DNA of 64,000 nucleotides, taken from Chitinophaga pinensis. GTDB lineage: Bacteria; Bacteroidota; Bacteroidia; Chitinophagales; CAIOSU01. The position numbers and the translations under genes were made by a program. Location: positions 152,876 through 216,875 of the forward strand of contig CAMDKI010000006.1 of the NCBI GenBank assembly GCA_945901065.1. Direction: 5' to 3'. Of this stretch, positions 53,439-62,900 are shown one piece after another. The notes below the pieces were generated by a model. The model was not told the DNA's origin and did no database searches. It worked only from the letters and a program-made list of their open reading frames with translations. How positions within the stretch are numbered: the stretch's first letter is position 1; each line of letters starts with the position of its first letter.

Positions 53439-53473
53439 AGCGTAGATGTGAACTGCAAATATCCTAAATAAAC

Positions 53474-54010
53474 TCAACCTACTACAGCAGTACGCGAGCG
53501 AATGGTTGAAGGTGCCACGCCAAAATCGGCGGGCAAATGCAGGTTTGGTAAGGTTATTTGAACTCCAATTTTTATGAGAGCCATGTGGTGTATGGCATGG
53601 TCAAGTAAATAATGGAGCTCGCGCGCCACGTTGGTAGTCATTTGCTGAGGTGCTGTATCTTGGTTGTGTGGGTTTACCTCAAGCACTAACTCCTTATCCA
53701 ATTTTAGATTCTCAAGGCCCGACCAGATACCTTGCAATGCTGCTTTTGCCGCCAACGGGTTCAATTGTAACTCACTTTTACGCTCACGCAAATCGTAACT
53801 TACAAAACCGTTGGATGATTGTACCATTAGGCATTGGTAAAACTCTATTATATGCCGCGTATGTTCGCCTAACGATGACCCATTGAATATACTCAGCGGT
53901 TGCTGATAGTTTTCCTGAGGCATTTGCTGCACAAAGGCTATCAACCGATCAATAACGGTTCTATTTGCATCCAATAGTGCCATATTCAAGTTGTTAATAT
54001 TAAAAGCCAA
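53474..54010 (-). CDS. DinB-like metal-binding four-helix protein
   Basis: 178 residues. DinB/YfiT family: helical bundle with metal histidines in SSLGEHTRHIIEFYQCL (near residue 50) and RELHYLLDHAIHHMALIKIGV (near 130-150). Start at 54010; ATG 53983 is possible. DinB proteins include thiol transferases (bacillithiol, mycothiol) and stress proteins; nothing here fixes the substrate. The stop TGA overlaps the possible TTG start of the ATP-grasp gene, so the two are coupled. Confidence 0.85.
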   Translation of the reverse strand: MAFNINNLNMALLDANRTVIDRLIAFVQQMPQENYQQPLSIFNGSSLGEHTRHIIEFYQCLMVQSSNGFVSYDLRERKSELQLNPLAAKAALQGIWSGLENLKLDKELVLEVNPHNQDTAPQQMTTNVARELHYLLDHAIHHMALIKIGVQITLPNLHLPADFGVAPSTIRSRTAVVG

Positions 54011-54024
54011 TGGTTTGGAAAGCT

Positions 54025-54429
54025 TTACTTGCGACCAGTAAATTTAGCGATAACGGCCATCCACTGCGCGCGATGAATAAGCAGCAATAAAGCACTAAAT
54101 ATAAACACTACCACCGCTAGCCCAAACAGCAGCCCACCATCGCCCATAACTTCGATACCCAACTTGGTAAGATGGAAAAATATTGCGCCGCTAATAGTGC
54201 CCAGCGCCATAGCAGCACCCAACCAAACGGTTGACGGCACCAAAATCAAAATGGCTGCTATCAGCTCGCCCACCCCTGAACCGTATCGACCCCAAGGCTC
54301 CATACCAACAGTTTCGAAAATATATACCGACTCGGGTGCACCGGTAAATTTAAAATAAAGGGTTTGAACCAGAATGACAGCTACCGCCAATCGTAAAACC
54401 CAACTAATAATGGTTAATGGTGTGCTCAT
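54025..54429 (-). CDS. DoxX-family membrane protein
   Basis: 134 residues with four hydrophobic segments (about 8-28, 48-70, 73-95, 102-122) and the conserved G-x-GELIAAILILVPSTVWLGA stretch. DoxX proteins are quinone-linked membrane subunits or general respiratory accessories; the role here is unknown. It follows the YHS gene by 8 bases and precedes dinB by 14, part of one operon. Confidence 0.85.
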   Translation of the reverse strand: MSTPLTIISWVLRLAVAVILVQTLYFKFTGAPESVYIFETVGMEPWGRYGSGVGELIAAILILVPSTVWLGAAMALGTISGAIFFHLTKLGIEVMGDGGLLFGLAVVVFIFSALLLLIHRAQWMAVIAKFTGRK

Positions 54430-54437
54430 GGTTTTGG

Positions 54438-54896
54438 TTATTTGAAAGTGTTTTTCCAGTTAATGTCGCCAGCTTTTTTCAAATTTTGCTCATTGTTGTT
54501 CCACTTAGGTAGGGTGTTTGTGAAAAAAGCATTGTAAAACAGGTACAGCTTGCCATCCAATATCTTGTAGGTTTCTGGGTCCACCGAAACCTTTTCACCA
54601 TAATCGCCCATGGCAAAGGCACACCAGCCTCCATATTGTGGCTCGTACCTAGCTGGGTCTTTTTTGAAGGCTTCCAAGTGCGCAGCGGTAGTAAAGTAGT
54701 ACAATACCCCTTGGTGGCGAATGCTGTGCTTGGCGGAGCCTTCAGCTGGCTTTCCCTCAAAGTACGATACCGGGTCATAGCCCTCTATGGCTAGGCCATT
54801 TTGGCCAAGGTTAAAATGTTTGGTGCGTAATACCTCGGATTGAGCGCTGGCTGAAAGTGCAATTAAAACAGTAAAAACCAGTAATAAATATCTCAT
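54438..54896 (-). CDS. YHS domain protein, exported
   Basis: 152 residues, signal peptide 1-18 (LLLVFTVLIALSASA). The mature protein has the YHS signature GYDPVSYFEGKPAEG, RHQGVLYYFTTAAHLEAFKKDP and YEPQYGGWCAFAMG, with one cysteine in the C-terminal part. YHS domains bind metal, mostly copper or iron. The gene lies downstream of the Crp-like regulator and upstream of DoxX, suggesting metal or redox stress; that link is inference. Confidence 0.9.
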   Translation of the reverse strand: MRYLLLVFTVLIALSASAQSEVLRTKHFNLGQNGLAIEGYDPVSYFEGKPAEGSAKHSIRHQGVLYYFTTAAHLEAFKKDPARYEPQYGGWCAFAMGDYGEKVSVDPETYKILDGKLYLFYNAFFTNTLPKWNNNEQNLKKAGDINWKNTFK

Positions 54897-54941
54897 AATG
54901 ATTTCATTTTTACGAAGTAACCACTAAGTCCAAACTTAAAA

Positions 54942-54957
54942 TGTCGGCTGCCCGACA
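54942..54957 (-). terminator. Hairpin after the Crp-like gene
   Basis: TGTCGG (54942-54947) pairs with CCGACA (54952-54957). On the minus strand CTGTCGGGCAGCCGACA is followed by TTTTAAG. It lies 16 bases after the stop of the Crp-like gene. Confidence 0.75.
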
Positions 54958-54973
54958 GTAATGAAAAGATTTT

Positions 54974-55648
54974 TCACCATTCCTTCCTTATCATTATCTC
55001 CTTTCGGTTGTAGGCAATGTTGCCCTGCTGCTCCAGCTCGCCAATTAGTTGTGCTACGGTTTGGCGGCTAGCACATACAATGCTAGCGATATCTTGCTGG
55101 GTTAGGTAGTTGTGGATGCGGTAGAAGCCATCGGCTTCTACCCCTTCGGCTTTGGCCCACTGAAATAAAAAATCGCGAAGGCGCTCTTTTACGTCTTTAA
55201 AAACCAGATTAGCGTAGCGGTTGCTGAGCTTTTTGAACTTGAGTCCCACTATTTTGGTATAGCTAACGGCCAGCTTCGGGTCAGATGCCAGTACGTTCTC
55301 AAAGTCAGTAGTTAGGAAGGAGCAGATGATTACCTTATCGGATATTACTTGCGCAAACTCCGATGCCACCGCATCGGTGCCATTAAGGTCGAGCGCTCCA
55401 AAAAGGTCACCGGTTTGCAATATATCCTTGATGTTCTCCTTATCGCCATTGCGCTCTGAGATGCGAATTATGCCCTTTTTAAGGAAATAGATGCGTGAAG
55501 TGCCCTCGCTACCAAAGTATATGTATTCTCCTTTGGCTGCGGTTTTGTAACGGGTAATGATACAGAGCTTATTGATGTCGGAATTGCTGAGGGTGCGAAA
55601 GAGTTTGTGCTCGCGCAAATACCAATACTTAACTTCAGTCTGCTCCAC
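54974..55648 (-). CDS. Crp/Fnr-family transcriptional regulator
   Basis: 224 residues. Cyclic-nucleotide-binding-like domain (about 10-130; KGEYIYFGSEGTSRIYFLKKGIIRI, TGDLFGALDLNG) and a Crp-type helix-turn-helix (about 150-220; YLTQQDIASIVCASRQTVAQLIGELEQQGNI). No N-terminal cysteine cluster, so it is not an iron-sulfur Fnr. The start is GTG (55648); a TATATTTG box lies 20 bases upstream. It is followed by YHS, DoxX, DinB and ATP-grasp genes on the same strand, which it may control. Confidence 0.9.
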   Translation of the reverse strand: MEQTEVKYWYLREHKLFRTLSNSDINKLCIITRYKTAAKGEYIYFGSEGTSRIYFLKKGIIRISERNGDKENIKDILQTGDLFGALDLNGTDAVASEFAQVISDKVIICSFLTTDFENVLASDPKLAVSYTKIVGLKFKKLSNRYANLVFKDVKERLRDFLFQWAKAEGVEADGFYRIHNYLTQQDIASIVCASRQTVAQLIGELEQQGNIAYNRKEIMIRKEW

Positions 55649-55668
55649 CGCAATTACGATTATCTACT

Positions 55669-55676
55669 CAAATATA
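55669..55676 (-). promoter_or_regulatory. -7 box of the Crp-like gene
   Basis: The minus strand reads TATATTTG (TAnnTTTG), 20 bases before the GTG start; this also supports that start. No clear -33 TTTG is seen. Confidence 0.5.
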
Positions 55677-55714
55677 GGAAAATTAAGCGAGTGTTATATT
55701 TTGATATTGCAGTG

Positions 55715-56329
55715 CTACTTCACTAAACTTACTTCTGCCGCATATCTCAAAATCACTTCGGCATTTAACACTTCTTCATCGTTTACACGGAGGATTACGG
55801 GTAGGTTGGTATGCTTTAGAATAATGCTTTCGGTAGATGGATTTGGGGGGCCGTTGAACACGATTCCGGCTATGTAAACATTTCGATTTCGGAGCACATC
55901 GTACGATAAAAGGGTGTGGTTGATGCTGCCCAAATAGATGCCCGAAACCAAAATAACCGGTAGCTCCAAATGCAAAATCAAATCTAATATCAAGTCCTTT
56001 TCGTTGATCGGAACCATCAATCCACCAGCTCCTTCTACTATCAAAATACGGTCAGTTTTGGGTAAACTAAAGTCCTCTAAGGCTAGCCGTACCCCATCTA
56101 TCTCAGCAGCAGAATGCGGCGATGCAGGAGTGGTCAATCGGTACTGTTCTGGGTGCACCTTGCTATTATCATTTGATAAATTATTGAGCACAAAGTCCGT
56201 ATCCGTATCGTCCAGGTTTCCGGCTTGTATGGGCTTCCAATAATCGGCCTCAAGCGCCTCTGTGAGTATGGTTGATACAATAGTTTTGCCGATGCCGGTA
56301 CCTATGCCAGTTACAAAATATCCTCTCAT
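55715..56329 (-). CDS. bioD: Dethiobiotin synthetase BioD
   Basis: 204 residues. Closes the ureido ring of dethiobiotin with ATP and CO2. P-loop GIGTGIGKTIVSTIL near residue 7-21, KPIQAGN with the conserved Lys, and VEGAGGLMVPIN near 100. It overlaps bioF by four bases, so bioF-bioD are coupled. Confidence 0.95.
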   Translation of the reverse strand: MRGYFVTGIGTGIGKTIVSTILTEALEADYWKPIQAGNLDDTDTDFVLNNLSNDNSKVHPEQYRLTTPASPHSAAEIDGVRLALEDFSLPKTDRILIVEGAGGLMVPINEKDLILDLILHLELPVILVSGIYLGSINHTLLSYDVLRNRNVYIAGIVFNGPPNPSTESIILKHTNLPVILRVNDEEVLNAEVILRYAAEVSLVK

Positions 56330-57471
56330 GCTAATGCTGCTTTAATGGTGTTACACAAACCTAAAACTTCTTCTGTAGTATTGAACTGATGGACACAAAT
56401 CCTTAACCTTTCTTTACCACGCGGCACGGTTGGATAAAGTATGGCTTTGGCATAAAAACCAGCCTGCGCCAGTGCCGCCGACACCTGCTTTGCACGCCCG
56501 TTTCCGGGGATAATGAGGCTCTGAATAGGCCCTTCATTGCTGCTCATGACAGCACCTGACAAACCCTTTAAGTTTTCTTGAAGTAAATTTATCAAAAACC
56601 TGATTTCTAATTCTTTATAGCATCCTTTTGACAAAATGTCATACGCATTTTTAACCCACAAAAGACTATACAATGGCAAGGCAGTGGTGTAAATAAACGA
56701 GCGAGCAAAGTTGATTAAAAACTCACGCAACACCCTTGAGCCCAACACCACGGCACCATGCCCACCTAGTGCTTTTCCGAAAGTATGTACCCGGGCATAC
56801 ACCCTATTTTGCAAGCCCAGTTGCACTACCCTACCCTCCCCTTTCGGGCCGAAGATACCAGTGGCATGCGCCTCATCGACTACTAGGTTTGCTCCATACT
56901 TTTCGGCCAGTTCAACCAACTCCAACAAAGGTGCAAAATCACCGTCCATAGAGTAGATACTCTCTACGGCAATAAACTTGTTGCCCTCGTGTTTTTGCAT
57001 CTGGGTTTCCAAATCAATCAAGTCGTTATGCGAAAAATATGAGCAAGCTGCTCGGGTCATTTTCAGACCATCCCGTATACTGGCATGCACCAGTTCATCG
57101 GCGTAGACTATATCGCCAGGCTGGGGCACTGCGCTAAAGAAACCCACGTTGGCATCGTACCCCGAATTGAAGATTAAACCTGCCTCAGCTTGGTGATAAT
57201 CGGCAACGAAATGTTCCAGTTCTTCGTACAATTTATGGTTGCCGCTGATTAGCCGAGAGCCGGTAGCGCCATGTGCAAATTGTGTGTACTTTGCATACGA
57301 CTCATCGGTAATTCGGCGCAACTCCGCGGACCTTGCCAAGCCCAAATAATCGTTACTAGCAAAGTCGACTAAATGGCCGTTTTGCTCCAAGCGTCGGAGG
57401 GTTAAATCATCGGCACGGGCATTTAAAATGGCCTTCAGTTTTTCGTCGACGGATGGTTCTTGATGGTTCAT
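56326..57471 (-). CDS. bioF: 8-amino-7-oxononanoate synthase BioF
   Basis: 381 residues from ATG 57471 (MNHQEPSVDEKLKAIL); an ATG 18 codons earlier is less likely. PLP enzyme joining pimeloyl thioester and alanine. Motifs: FASNDYLGLARS, GATGSRLISGNHKLYEELE, LVVDEAHATGIFGPKGEG and the PLP lysine in THFGK-like HTFGKALGGHGAVVLGS. It overlaps bioD (ATGA). bioC and other pimeloyl-ACP genes are not in the window. Confidence 0.95.
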   Translation of the reverse strand: MNHQEPSVDEKLKAILNARADDLTLRRLEQNGHLVDFASNDYLGLARSAELRRITDESYAKYTQFAHGATGSRLISGNHKLYEELEHFVADYHQAEAGLIFNSGYDANVGFFSAVPQPGDIVYADELVHASIRDGLKMTRAACSYFSHNDLIDLETQMQKHEGNKFIAVESIYSMDGDFAPLLELVELAEKYGANLVVDEAHATGIFGPKGEGRVVQLGLQNRVYARVHTFGKALGGHGAVVLGSRVLREFLINFARSFIYTTALPLYSLLWVKNAYDILSKGCYKELEIRFLINLLQENLKGLSGAVMSSNEGPIQSLIIPGNGRAKQVSAALAQAGFYAKAILYPTVPRGKERLRICVHQFNTTEEVLGLCNTIKAALA

Positions 57472-57614
57472 AGGTAACGGCAAGTTACAGGTAAAACGAT
57501 GAACCATGGGGTGGCAGTATTCCACAGGGCGTTAGTATTAAAAACTAGCGCATAGCATTGCAGGGAACATTTGAAAGGTCATTTTGTGTTATCATTGCAA
57601 ACACGCCCAACTCC

Positions 57615-57785
57615 ATGAGCTGCTCCAACCCATTCGATCAACACCTGAAAGATGCTGCCAATCGCAACGAGGACTTGCTAAAACGCAATCTGCCCGCGGA
57701 AGACCCACAGGCAGATTTGGCTGACAAACTGTTGCTGGATAAAATGAAACTGGAGCTGGAAAAACTCCGCCAGAAAAACGCCTAA
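57615..57785 (+). CDS. Small hypothetical protein
   Basis: 56 residues from ATG 57615 (MSCSNPFDQHLKDAANRN); the frame is open upstream but this ATG is better placed. Highly charged and helical (ADLADKLLLDKMKLELEKLRQ near the end), probably a short coiled coil. It lies divergent from bioF and converges on the lipoprotein gene, overlapping its stop by four bases. No function assigned. Confidence 0.6.
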   Translation: MSCSNPFDQHLKDAANRNEDLLKRNLPAEDPQADLADKLLLDKMKLELEKLRQKNA

Positions 57786-58459
57786 CGGAAACCTAATCGG
57801 CCTGTGCCTTTTAAACGTAAAGTGTCGGCAGGCGGCTGTTGTTGCAATAGCAAATCGTAGCTGAACTGAATAGTACAATAGGGCAAATATGCCCCGCTAA
57901 ATGGGCTTTGGCTTACAATGCCATCATTAGAGGTTATCACAAAGCTGCTATCGTTCACGGCATTTATTATGGGCGTCCACGATGCCCCAGTGGAATCTAT
58001 ATAACGCACTAAAAATGCATTGCTATTATTTTGCTGTGCCTCGCTATAATACAGGTAGTGCCTGCCTAGTTTCATTACATTGCAGATATTGTTTGCTGAT
58101 ACACTAAAGGTTGTGTCTCCATTGCTTATGGTAGTATCAATCATTTGATTAGGTACGTCAGCATTTATGGAGACTTGAAACTCCCCTTTGCTAGCCCTTA
58201 AGCTATCCTTAATAACTTGTTGGCTAGTAAACACAAATCCTAGTGGTGACGATTGGGTTACCGCTACCTGAATCAGCCTTAAATTGCCGCAAGGTACGCT
58301 GGTTTCAAATGCTTGGTCATTAATCGTGCCGTCCAACCAAAACTCGCGCGTTTCGGAGCAAGTAGTATCAATAACGGCATCGCCATTATCATCTTTCTTG
58401 CAAGACGATGCAAAAAGAACGAATAGCGTAATTAGTGCTAAAAAGAATTGGTTGCGCAT
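57782..58459 (-). CDS. Lipoprotein, hypothetical
   Basis: 225 residues from ATG 58459 (MRNQFFLALITLFVLFASSC, lipobox C20 followed by KKDD); ATGs at 58480 and 58501 are alternatives. The mature part is a single mixed beta domain beginning WLDGTINDQAFE, a pattern seen in Bacteroidota lipoproteins with Cys-x11-Cys-type pairs (CSETREFW, VPCGNLRL). No function recognised. Between bioF and bioB on the same strand. Confidence 0.8.
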   Translation of the reverse strand: MRNQFFLALITLFVLFASSCKKDDNGDAVIDTTCSETREFWLDGTINDQAFETSVPCGNLRLIQVAVTQSSPLGFVFTSQQVIKDSLRASKGEFQVSINADVPNQMIDTTISNGDTTFSVSANNICNVMKLGRHYLYYSEAQQNNSNAFLVRYIDSTGASWTPIINAVNDSSFVITSNDGIVSQSPFSGAYLPYCTIQFSYDLLLQQQPPADTLRLKGTGRLGFR

Positions 58460-58579
58460 TGTTGCTTTTTGTTTGCCCATATAAACCAATTTGTAGGGCA
58501 ATTATTGTATTGGTAAAAGCAAAAATATTGCAAATGCAAAGATTAGCTCAAGAATGCAACGACTCCATCACGAAAAAAT

Positions 58580-58615
58580 CCAATCAACTGATTAACCAAT
58601 CAACTGATTAACCAA
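58580..58615 (-). repeat. Two 16-bp repeat units overlapping the end of bioB
   Basis: On the minus strand TTGGTTAATCAGTTGA is repeated twice (each two 8-base half-units, TTGGTTAA and TCAGTTGA), followed by TTGG. It encodes the last BioB residues LVNQLIG and the TAA stop (58592-58594). Confidence 0.85.
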
Positions 58616-59614
58616 CTCTTCACCGTGCTTATGGTCGTGGCTGCAACCACCTTCGTTTTTGTATGCTTCGCGAGGCGTAAGACCCAATACTTTGAACATA
58701 TCCATATCCTTTTTGAAATCAGGATTCGGGGTGGTCAACAAAGTATCGCCACTGAAAATAGAGTTAGCGCCAGCCATAAAGCAAAGGGCTTGGTCTTCGG
58801 TGGTCATCATTTCGCGACCCGCCGATAGGCGCACCATAGCTTTAGGCATTAATATACGGGCAGTGGCTATCATGCGCACCATTTCCCATACCGATACACG
58901 AGGCTGGTCGGCCAACGGTGTACCTTCAACGGGCACCAGGGCGTTTACCGGCACGCTCTCTGGGTGAATGGCCAAGTTGGAAAGGGTGAATAACATTCCA
59001 ATACGGTCGGCATCGGTTTCGCCCATACCAATAATACCCCCGCTGCAAACACTTATGTTGGCATTGCTAATGCTATTGATGGTTTTAAGCCTATCGTTGT
59101 AAGTACGGGTAGAGATAATGTCATCGTAAAACTCTTCTGATGTATCTAAGTTGTGGTTGTAGGCATACAGACCAGCATCCTTCAATTTTGCAGCTTGGTC
59201 GTCGTTGAGCATACCTAGGGTACAGCATACCTCCATGCCAATACCGCTTACGCCGCGCACCATATCCAGTACCTTGTCAAAATCGCGATTGTCGCGCACC
59301 TCGCGCCAAGCGGCACCCATGCAAAAACGGGTTGCGCCGGCATTTTTAGCTTTTTGGGCTGCATCTAGCACCACTTTGGTATCCAGCAACTTGTGCACTT
59401 GCACATCGGTATTGTAGCGTGCTGCTTGAGGGCAATAGGCACAGTCTTCAGGGCAGCCGCCGGTTTTAATAGAGAGCAGCGTACATACTTGCACCTCGCC
59501 TGTAGCATGATACTCGCGGTGCACCGTTGCGGCACGATACATCAATTCCAACACTGGAGAATTGTATATTGCGCTTATCTCATCCAAAGTCCAGTCGTGC
59601 CTAATAGTGCTCAT
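58592..59614 (-). CDS. bioB: Biotin synthase BioB
   Basis: 340 residues from ATG 59614 ([18 protein letters not shown]); an earlier in-frame ATG lacks support. Radical-SAM enzyme inserting sulfur into dethiobiotin. CxxxCxxC cluster at C54, C58 and C61 ([12 protein letters not shown]), [21 protein letters not shown] and RLSAGRE with the [2Fe-2S] ligand Arg. The final residues come from an octad repeat. A TATTTTTG box lies 24 bases upstream. Confidence 0.96.
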   Translation of the reverse strand: MSTIRHDWTLDEISAIYNSPVLELMYRAATVHREYHATGEVQVCTLLSIKTGGCPEDCAYCPQAARYNTDVQVHKLLDTKVVLDAAQKAKNAGATRFCMGAAWREVRDNRDFDKVLDMVRGVSGIGMEVCCTLGMLNDDQAAKLKDAGLYAYNHNLDTSEEFYDDIISTRTYNDRLKTINSISNANISVCSGGIIGMGETDADRIGMLFTLSNLAIHPESVPVNALVPVEGTPLADQPRVSVWEMVRMIATARILMPKAMVRLSAGREMMTTEDQALCFMAGANSIFSGDTLLTTPNPDFKKDMDMFKVLGLTPREAYKNEGGCSHDHKHGEELVNQLIG

Positions 59615-59637
59615 AATTACTTCGTTGTTTCTGTTTT

Positions 59638-59645
59638 CAAAAATA
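59638..59645 (-). promoter_or_regulatory. Candidate bioB promoter -7 box
   Basis: The minus strand reads TATTTTTG (TAnnTTTG), 24 bases before the bioB ATG. -33 box weak. The rest of the gap 59646-59925 holds a terminator and AT-rich sequence without further features. Confidence 0.5.
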
Positions 59646-59766
59646 CTACAAAGAATCCAATTGGTGCACAAAGGTCGATAGTTGAAAAAACCATCGCTAG
59701 CATTTTAGCACTCCATTGTGGCAGTGTAAAATTTTATATTACGCGGTAAGTTCCCAAAAGCAAAAA

Positions 59767-59794
59767 GCCAGCCCGGATCATAACCCCGTCTGGC
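59767..59794 (-). terminator. Terminator after the SprB-repeat gene
   Basis: On the minus strand GCCAG-A-CGGG, an 8-base loop and CCCGGGCTGGC-type pairing (59767-59794), followed by TTTTTGCTTTT. One mismatch in the stem. About 130 bases downstream of the stop. Confidence 0.65.
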
Positions 59795-59925
59795 AAATTT
59801 TGCTCTCAAAACTCAAAACCTCTTAACTCAATCGCACCATGTTTTGATAATATCTTGTTTATAGCCTCTAATTGCTATTTCCTTTCTCTCATTTCATATT
59901 TCTTATTCCCTATTTACAATAAGCT

Positions 59926-62900
59926 TTACTCTATCAACATTTGCTTAATGAAAGTATCCTTGCCCGTATCCACTTTTACGAAGTAAATACCTGTGGCCAA
60001 TACATCGCCCAAGTCGAGCTGGGTTTTGGTTTTACCGGTAGTGTTCACCAATTCGTTTATGTACACCATTTGCCCCATAGCGTTCAATACCATTACATTG
60101 GTCCTGTCAAACGGAGTATCAAGGCTTATGGTAAAGCTGCCTTTATTGGGGTTAGGGTAAATATCAAAGCTTGTGCTTGCCGTGCTGGTCATCATTACCG
60201 ATACCATATCGTAAACCTTGAATTGACCGTCAAAGTCGGTTTGTCTCAATCGGTAGTATGATAGTCCCATTTCGGGGTTCTCATCGTAGGTTTGGTAGTC
60301 GGTTTCAATAGAGTGGTTGCCGCCACCTTGCACTACGGCAACTGGTTCAAAATCAACCCCATCCAAGGAGCGCTCAATGGTAAAGTAATCGTTGTTAACT
60401 TCCATAGATACGGTCCAATCCAACCGAACCCTGGTTCCATCGGGCTGCGCACCAAAGCTCACTAGATCGATAGGTAAACTTTCACCACCGCCCTGTGCTA
60501 CACCAAACTCTGAGAACGAGGTCAATCCGCCTAACGAGGTTAAACCCGCTGACACCAGCCTATCTGCGGCTCCCAAGATAGAAAGTAGCCCATTTCCATT
60601 GCTCCATGAACCTATACCCATGCCATTTGGGCGTTTTATTACCCTGAACATATTGTCCATCAATCCACTAAAGTTTTCGGTGCCTACTGTTATACTATAA
60701 GAGCCTAACAAGGGTTGGGTATTGGGGTCAATGGTCCAAATACCTTCCTGTTTGAGTTCGGTATACGTCATCGTTGCATCCGAAACAAGGATGGCATTGC
60801 CTCGCTCCTGTGCTGGCAGAGCTCCAAACGAAGCGGTTAAGTAACTCGGCCCAACCATAAAGTTGTTGGTTATGCGAGCCCAATAGTACTCACTAGGCCC
60901 GCCATACCCTAGCGGGAAATCGTATGATGCATTGTTAGAAGCAATATACCTTCTCAAAGTACCAACTATATAGCTGTTTGCGTTGTGCCCGGAAATTGCA
61001 TTGGCGCTAGTGCTACTTATAATAAGCATGTTGTTGCCGGTGCCTACATTACCATCTTCGAATGCAAGGGTACTGGTAACAGTTACATCACCGTTGAGTA
61101 ACACTTGCGGCGATGCAGCAGCTGTGTTGCGAATAATAATCGATTTATAGGTATTATTATCGGTATTGCCCGTAGTTCCTTCCCAAATTTGCTGATGGGA
61201 ACCTGCAAATATTAATGATGACGTGCTATTCATGGTTATTTTTCCAAACTTACTTGGCGAGGCCTTCCTTATGATTGAGCCACTCAGTTCGAGTATGCTA
61301 CTATTGTTTAGTATTAATTCCATGTTTTGATTCCTTACCCCATTAAAATCAATATCGCCACCAACTAAAAGTATGCTGCTGCTTGCCATAGTAATGATCA
61401 TATCAGAGCCACTGGAAGTGTTGTTGTTCTTGAACAAAATGTTGCCAATAATCTGAATTGTATCAAAGGCTGCATAAGTATTGATAAACAAATCGCCAGA
61501 GCCGGTAGCCATAGTCATATCCAAGTTTCCGTTTACCCTAAACTTTGCATTGTTGCCATTATTGGCATTAAGCTTAATGGTTACGTTAGTGCCCCTAGCA
61601 TGGTTTATATAAAAATCGCCATCTACAATCATTTCAGCCGAGCCATCAATATCTATTTCCACGTTATTTCCAGTAGAAATAGTATTGAGGTTAAAGTCAT
61701 TTAAAATATCAAGACTATTGCTGTTAGTGTACGACAACTTAGTAATACCCGAAGCACTTTCCCGCAATACTAGAGATTTTACGGTATGCGTGCTATCTAC
61801 CACTACTTGAAAACCTTTAATCTCTATGTCATCTAAATATCCTGCATATTGCCCATGGCCACCTGAGCAGTTTCCGCTCCAAACCGATGGATTAGTCCAG
61901 TTGCCCGAAGCGATACAAACACATGGCACAGGAGCAGCAAGCACCACCGAACGCGTAGCGGTGCATCCGCTAGCATCGGTTACGGTTACGCTATAAGTAC
62001 CATCGCCTAAAGCAGTCAAATCTTCAACCCTAAGGCCATTGCTCCAATTATACGCATAAGGCGCTGTGCCGCCTGCAACGGTTAGGTTTATAGAGCCATT
62101 GTTTCCGGCCGAAGTGGGGTTAATGCTAGTGCTTGATAGGCTTATGGCTGCGGCGGGTTGGGTAATGCTTACCGAACCAGATACCGTGCAACCACTAGCT
62201 GCCGTTACGGTAACGGTGTAGCTTCCTGCGGCTAAACCTGTACGGTTTTGGGTGGTTACTCCCCCGCCCCAGTTATAGCTATATGGAGTGGTGCCACCTG
62301 TTACAGTAGTATTGGCAGCACCAGTTGTTGCACCATAACACAGTACATTGGTACCTGAAACTGAAACGCTTGGCCTAGTATTGAATGTTACTAATACGCT
62401 ATCTACTGCCGCGCAGCCCGATGCATTAGTAACTGTAACAGCATAAGCAGTAGTTGCCGTTGGCGATACAGTGGTACTAGCCGTAGTTGCTCCATTTGAC
62501 CACAAATAACTGCCTCCAGAACCGCCACCTGTGGCTGTAAGTGTAGCACTTTCGCCAGTGCAAATACTTACATCGCTTCCAGCATTAGCGGTAGGCCGTG
62601 GGCTTACGTTAACCGTTATACTGCCATAATTTACATTACAAACAGTAGTAAAGTTGATATCATCTAAGCCATAATCGTTTCCGCCCGCAGCAGCATTTTC
62701 GTTTACAATCGAGATAACTGCCGATGTTGCGCTGCCCGAGTTCCAAGTGGTGTTGAACTGTACCCAAGTATTCAAGGTGCTGGGAGCCGTGATTACAGGC
62801 CCTAGCAATACGCCGTTAATCTCGAAACGCAGTTGTGCTGGCGAAGTGGTATTTACCGATGTAATCCAAGTTGAAAAGTTATAGTTAGTGTTTGAAGTAA

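Noticed and set aside
58592-58615. Attenuator or riboswitch at the biotin genes
   Set aside because: The sequence is the 8/16-base repeat family running into bioB, without the folding or leader-peptide features of a riboswitch.
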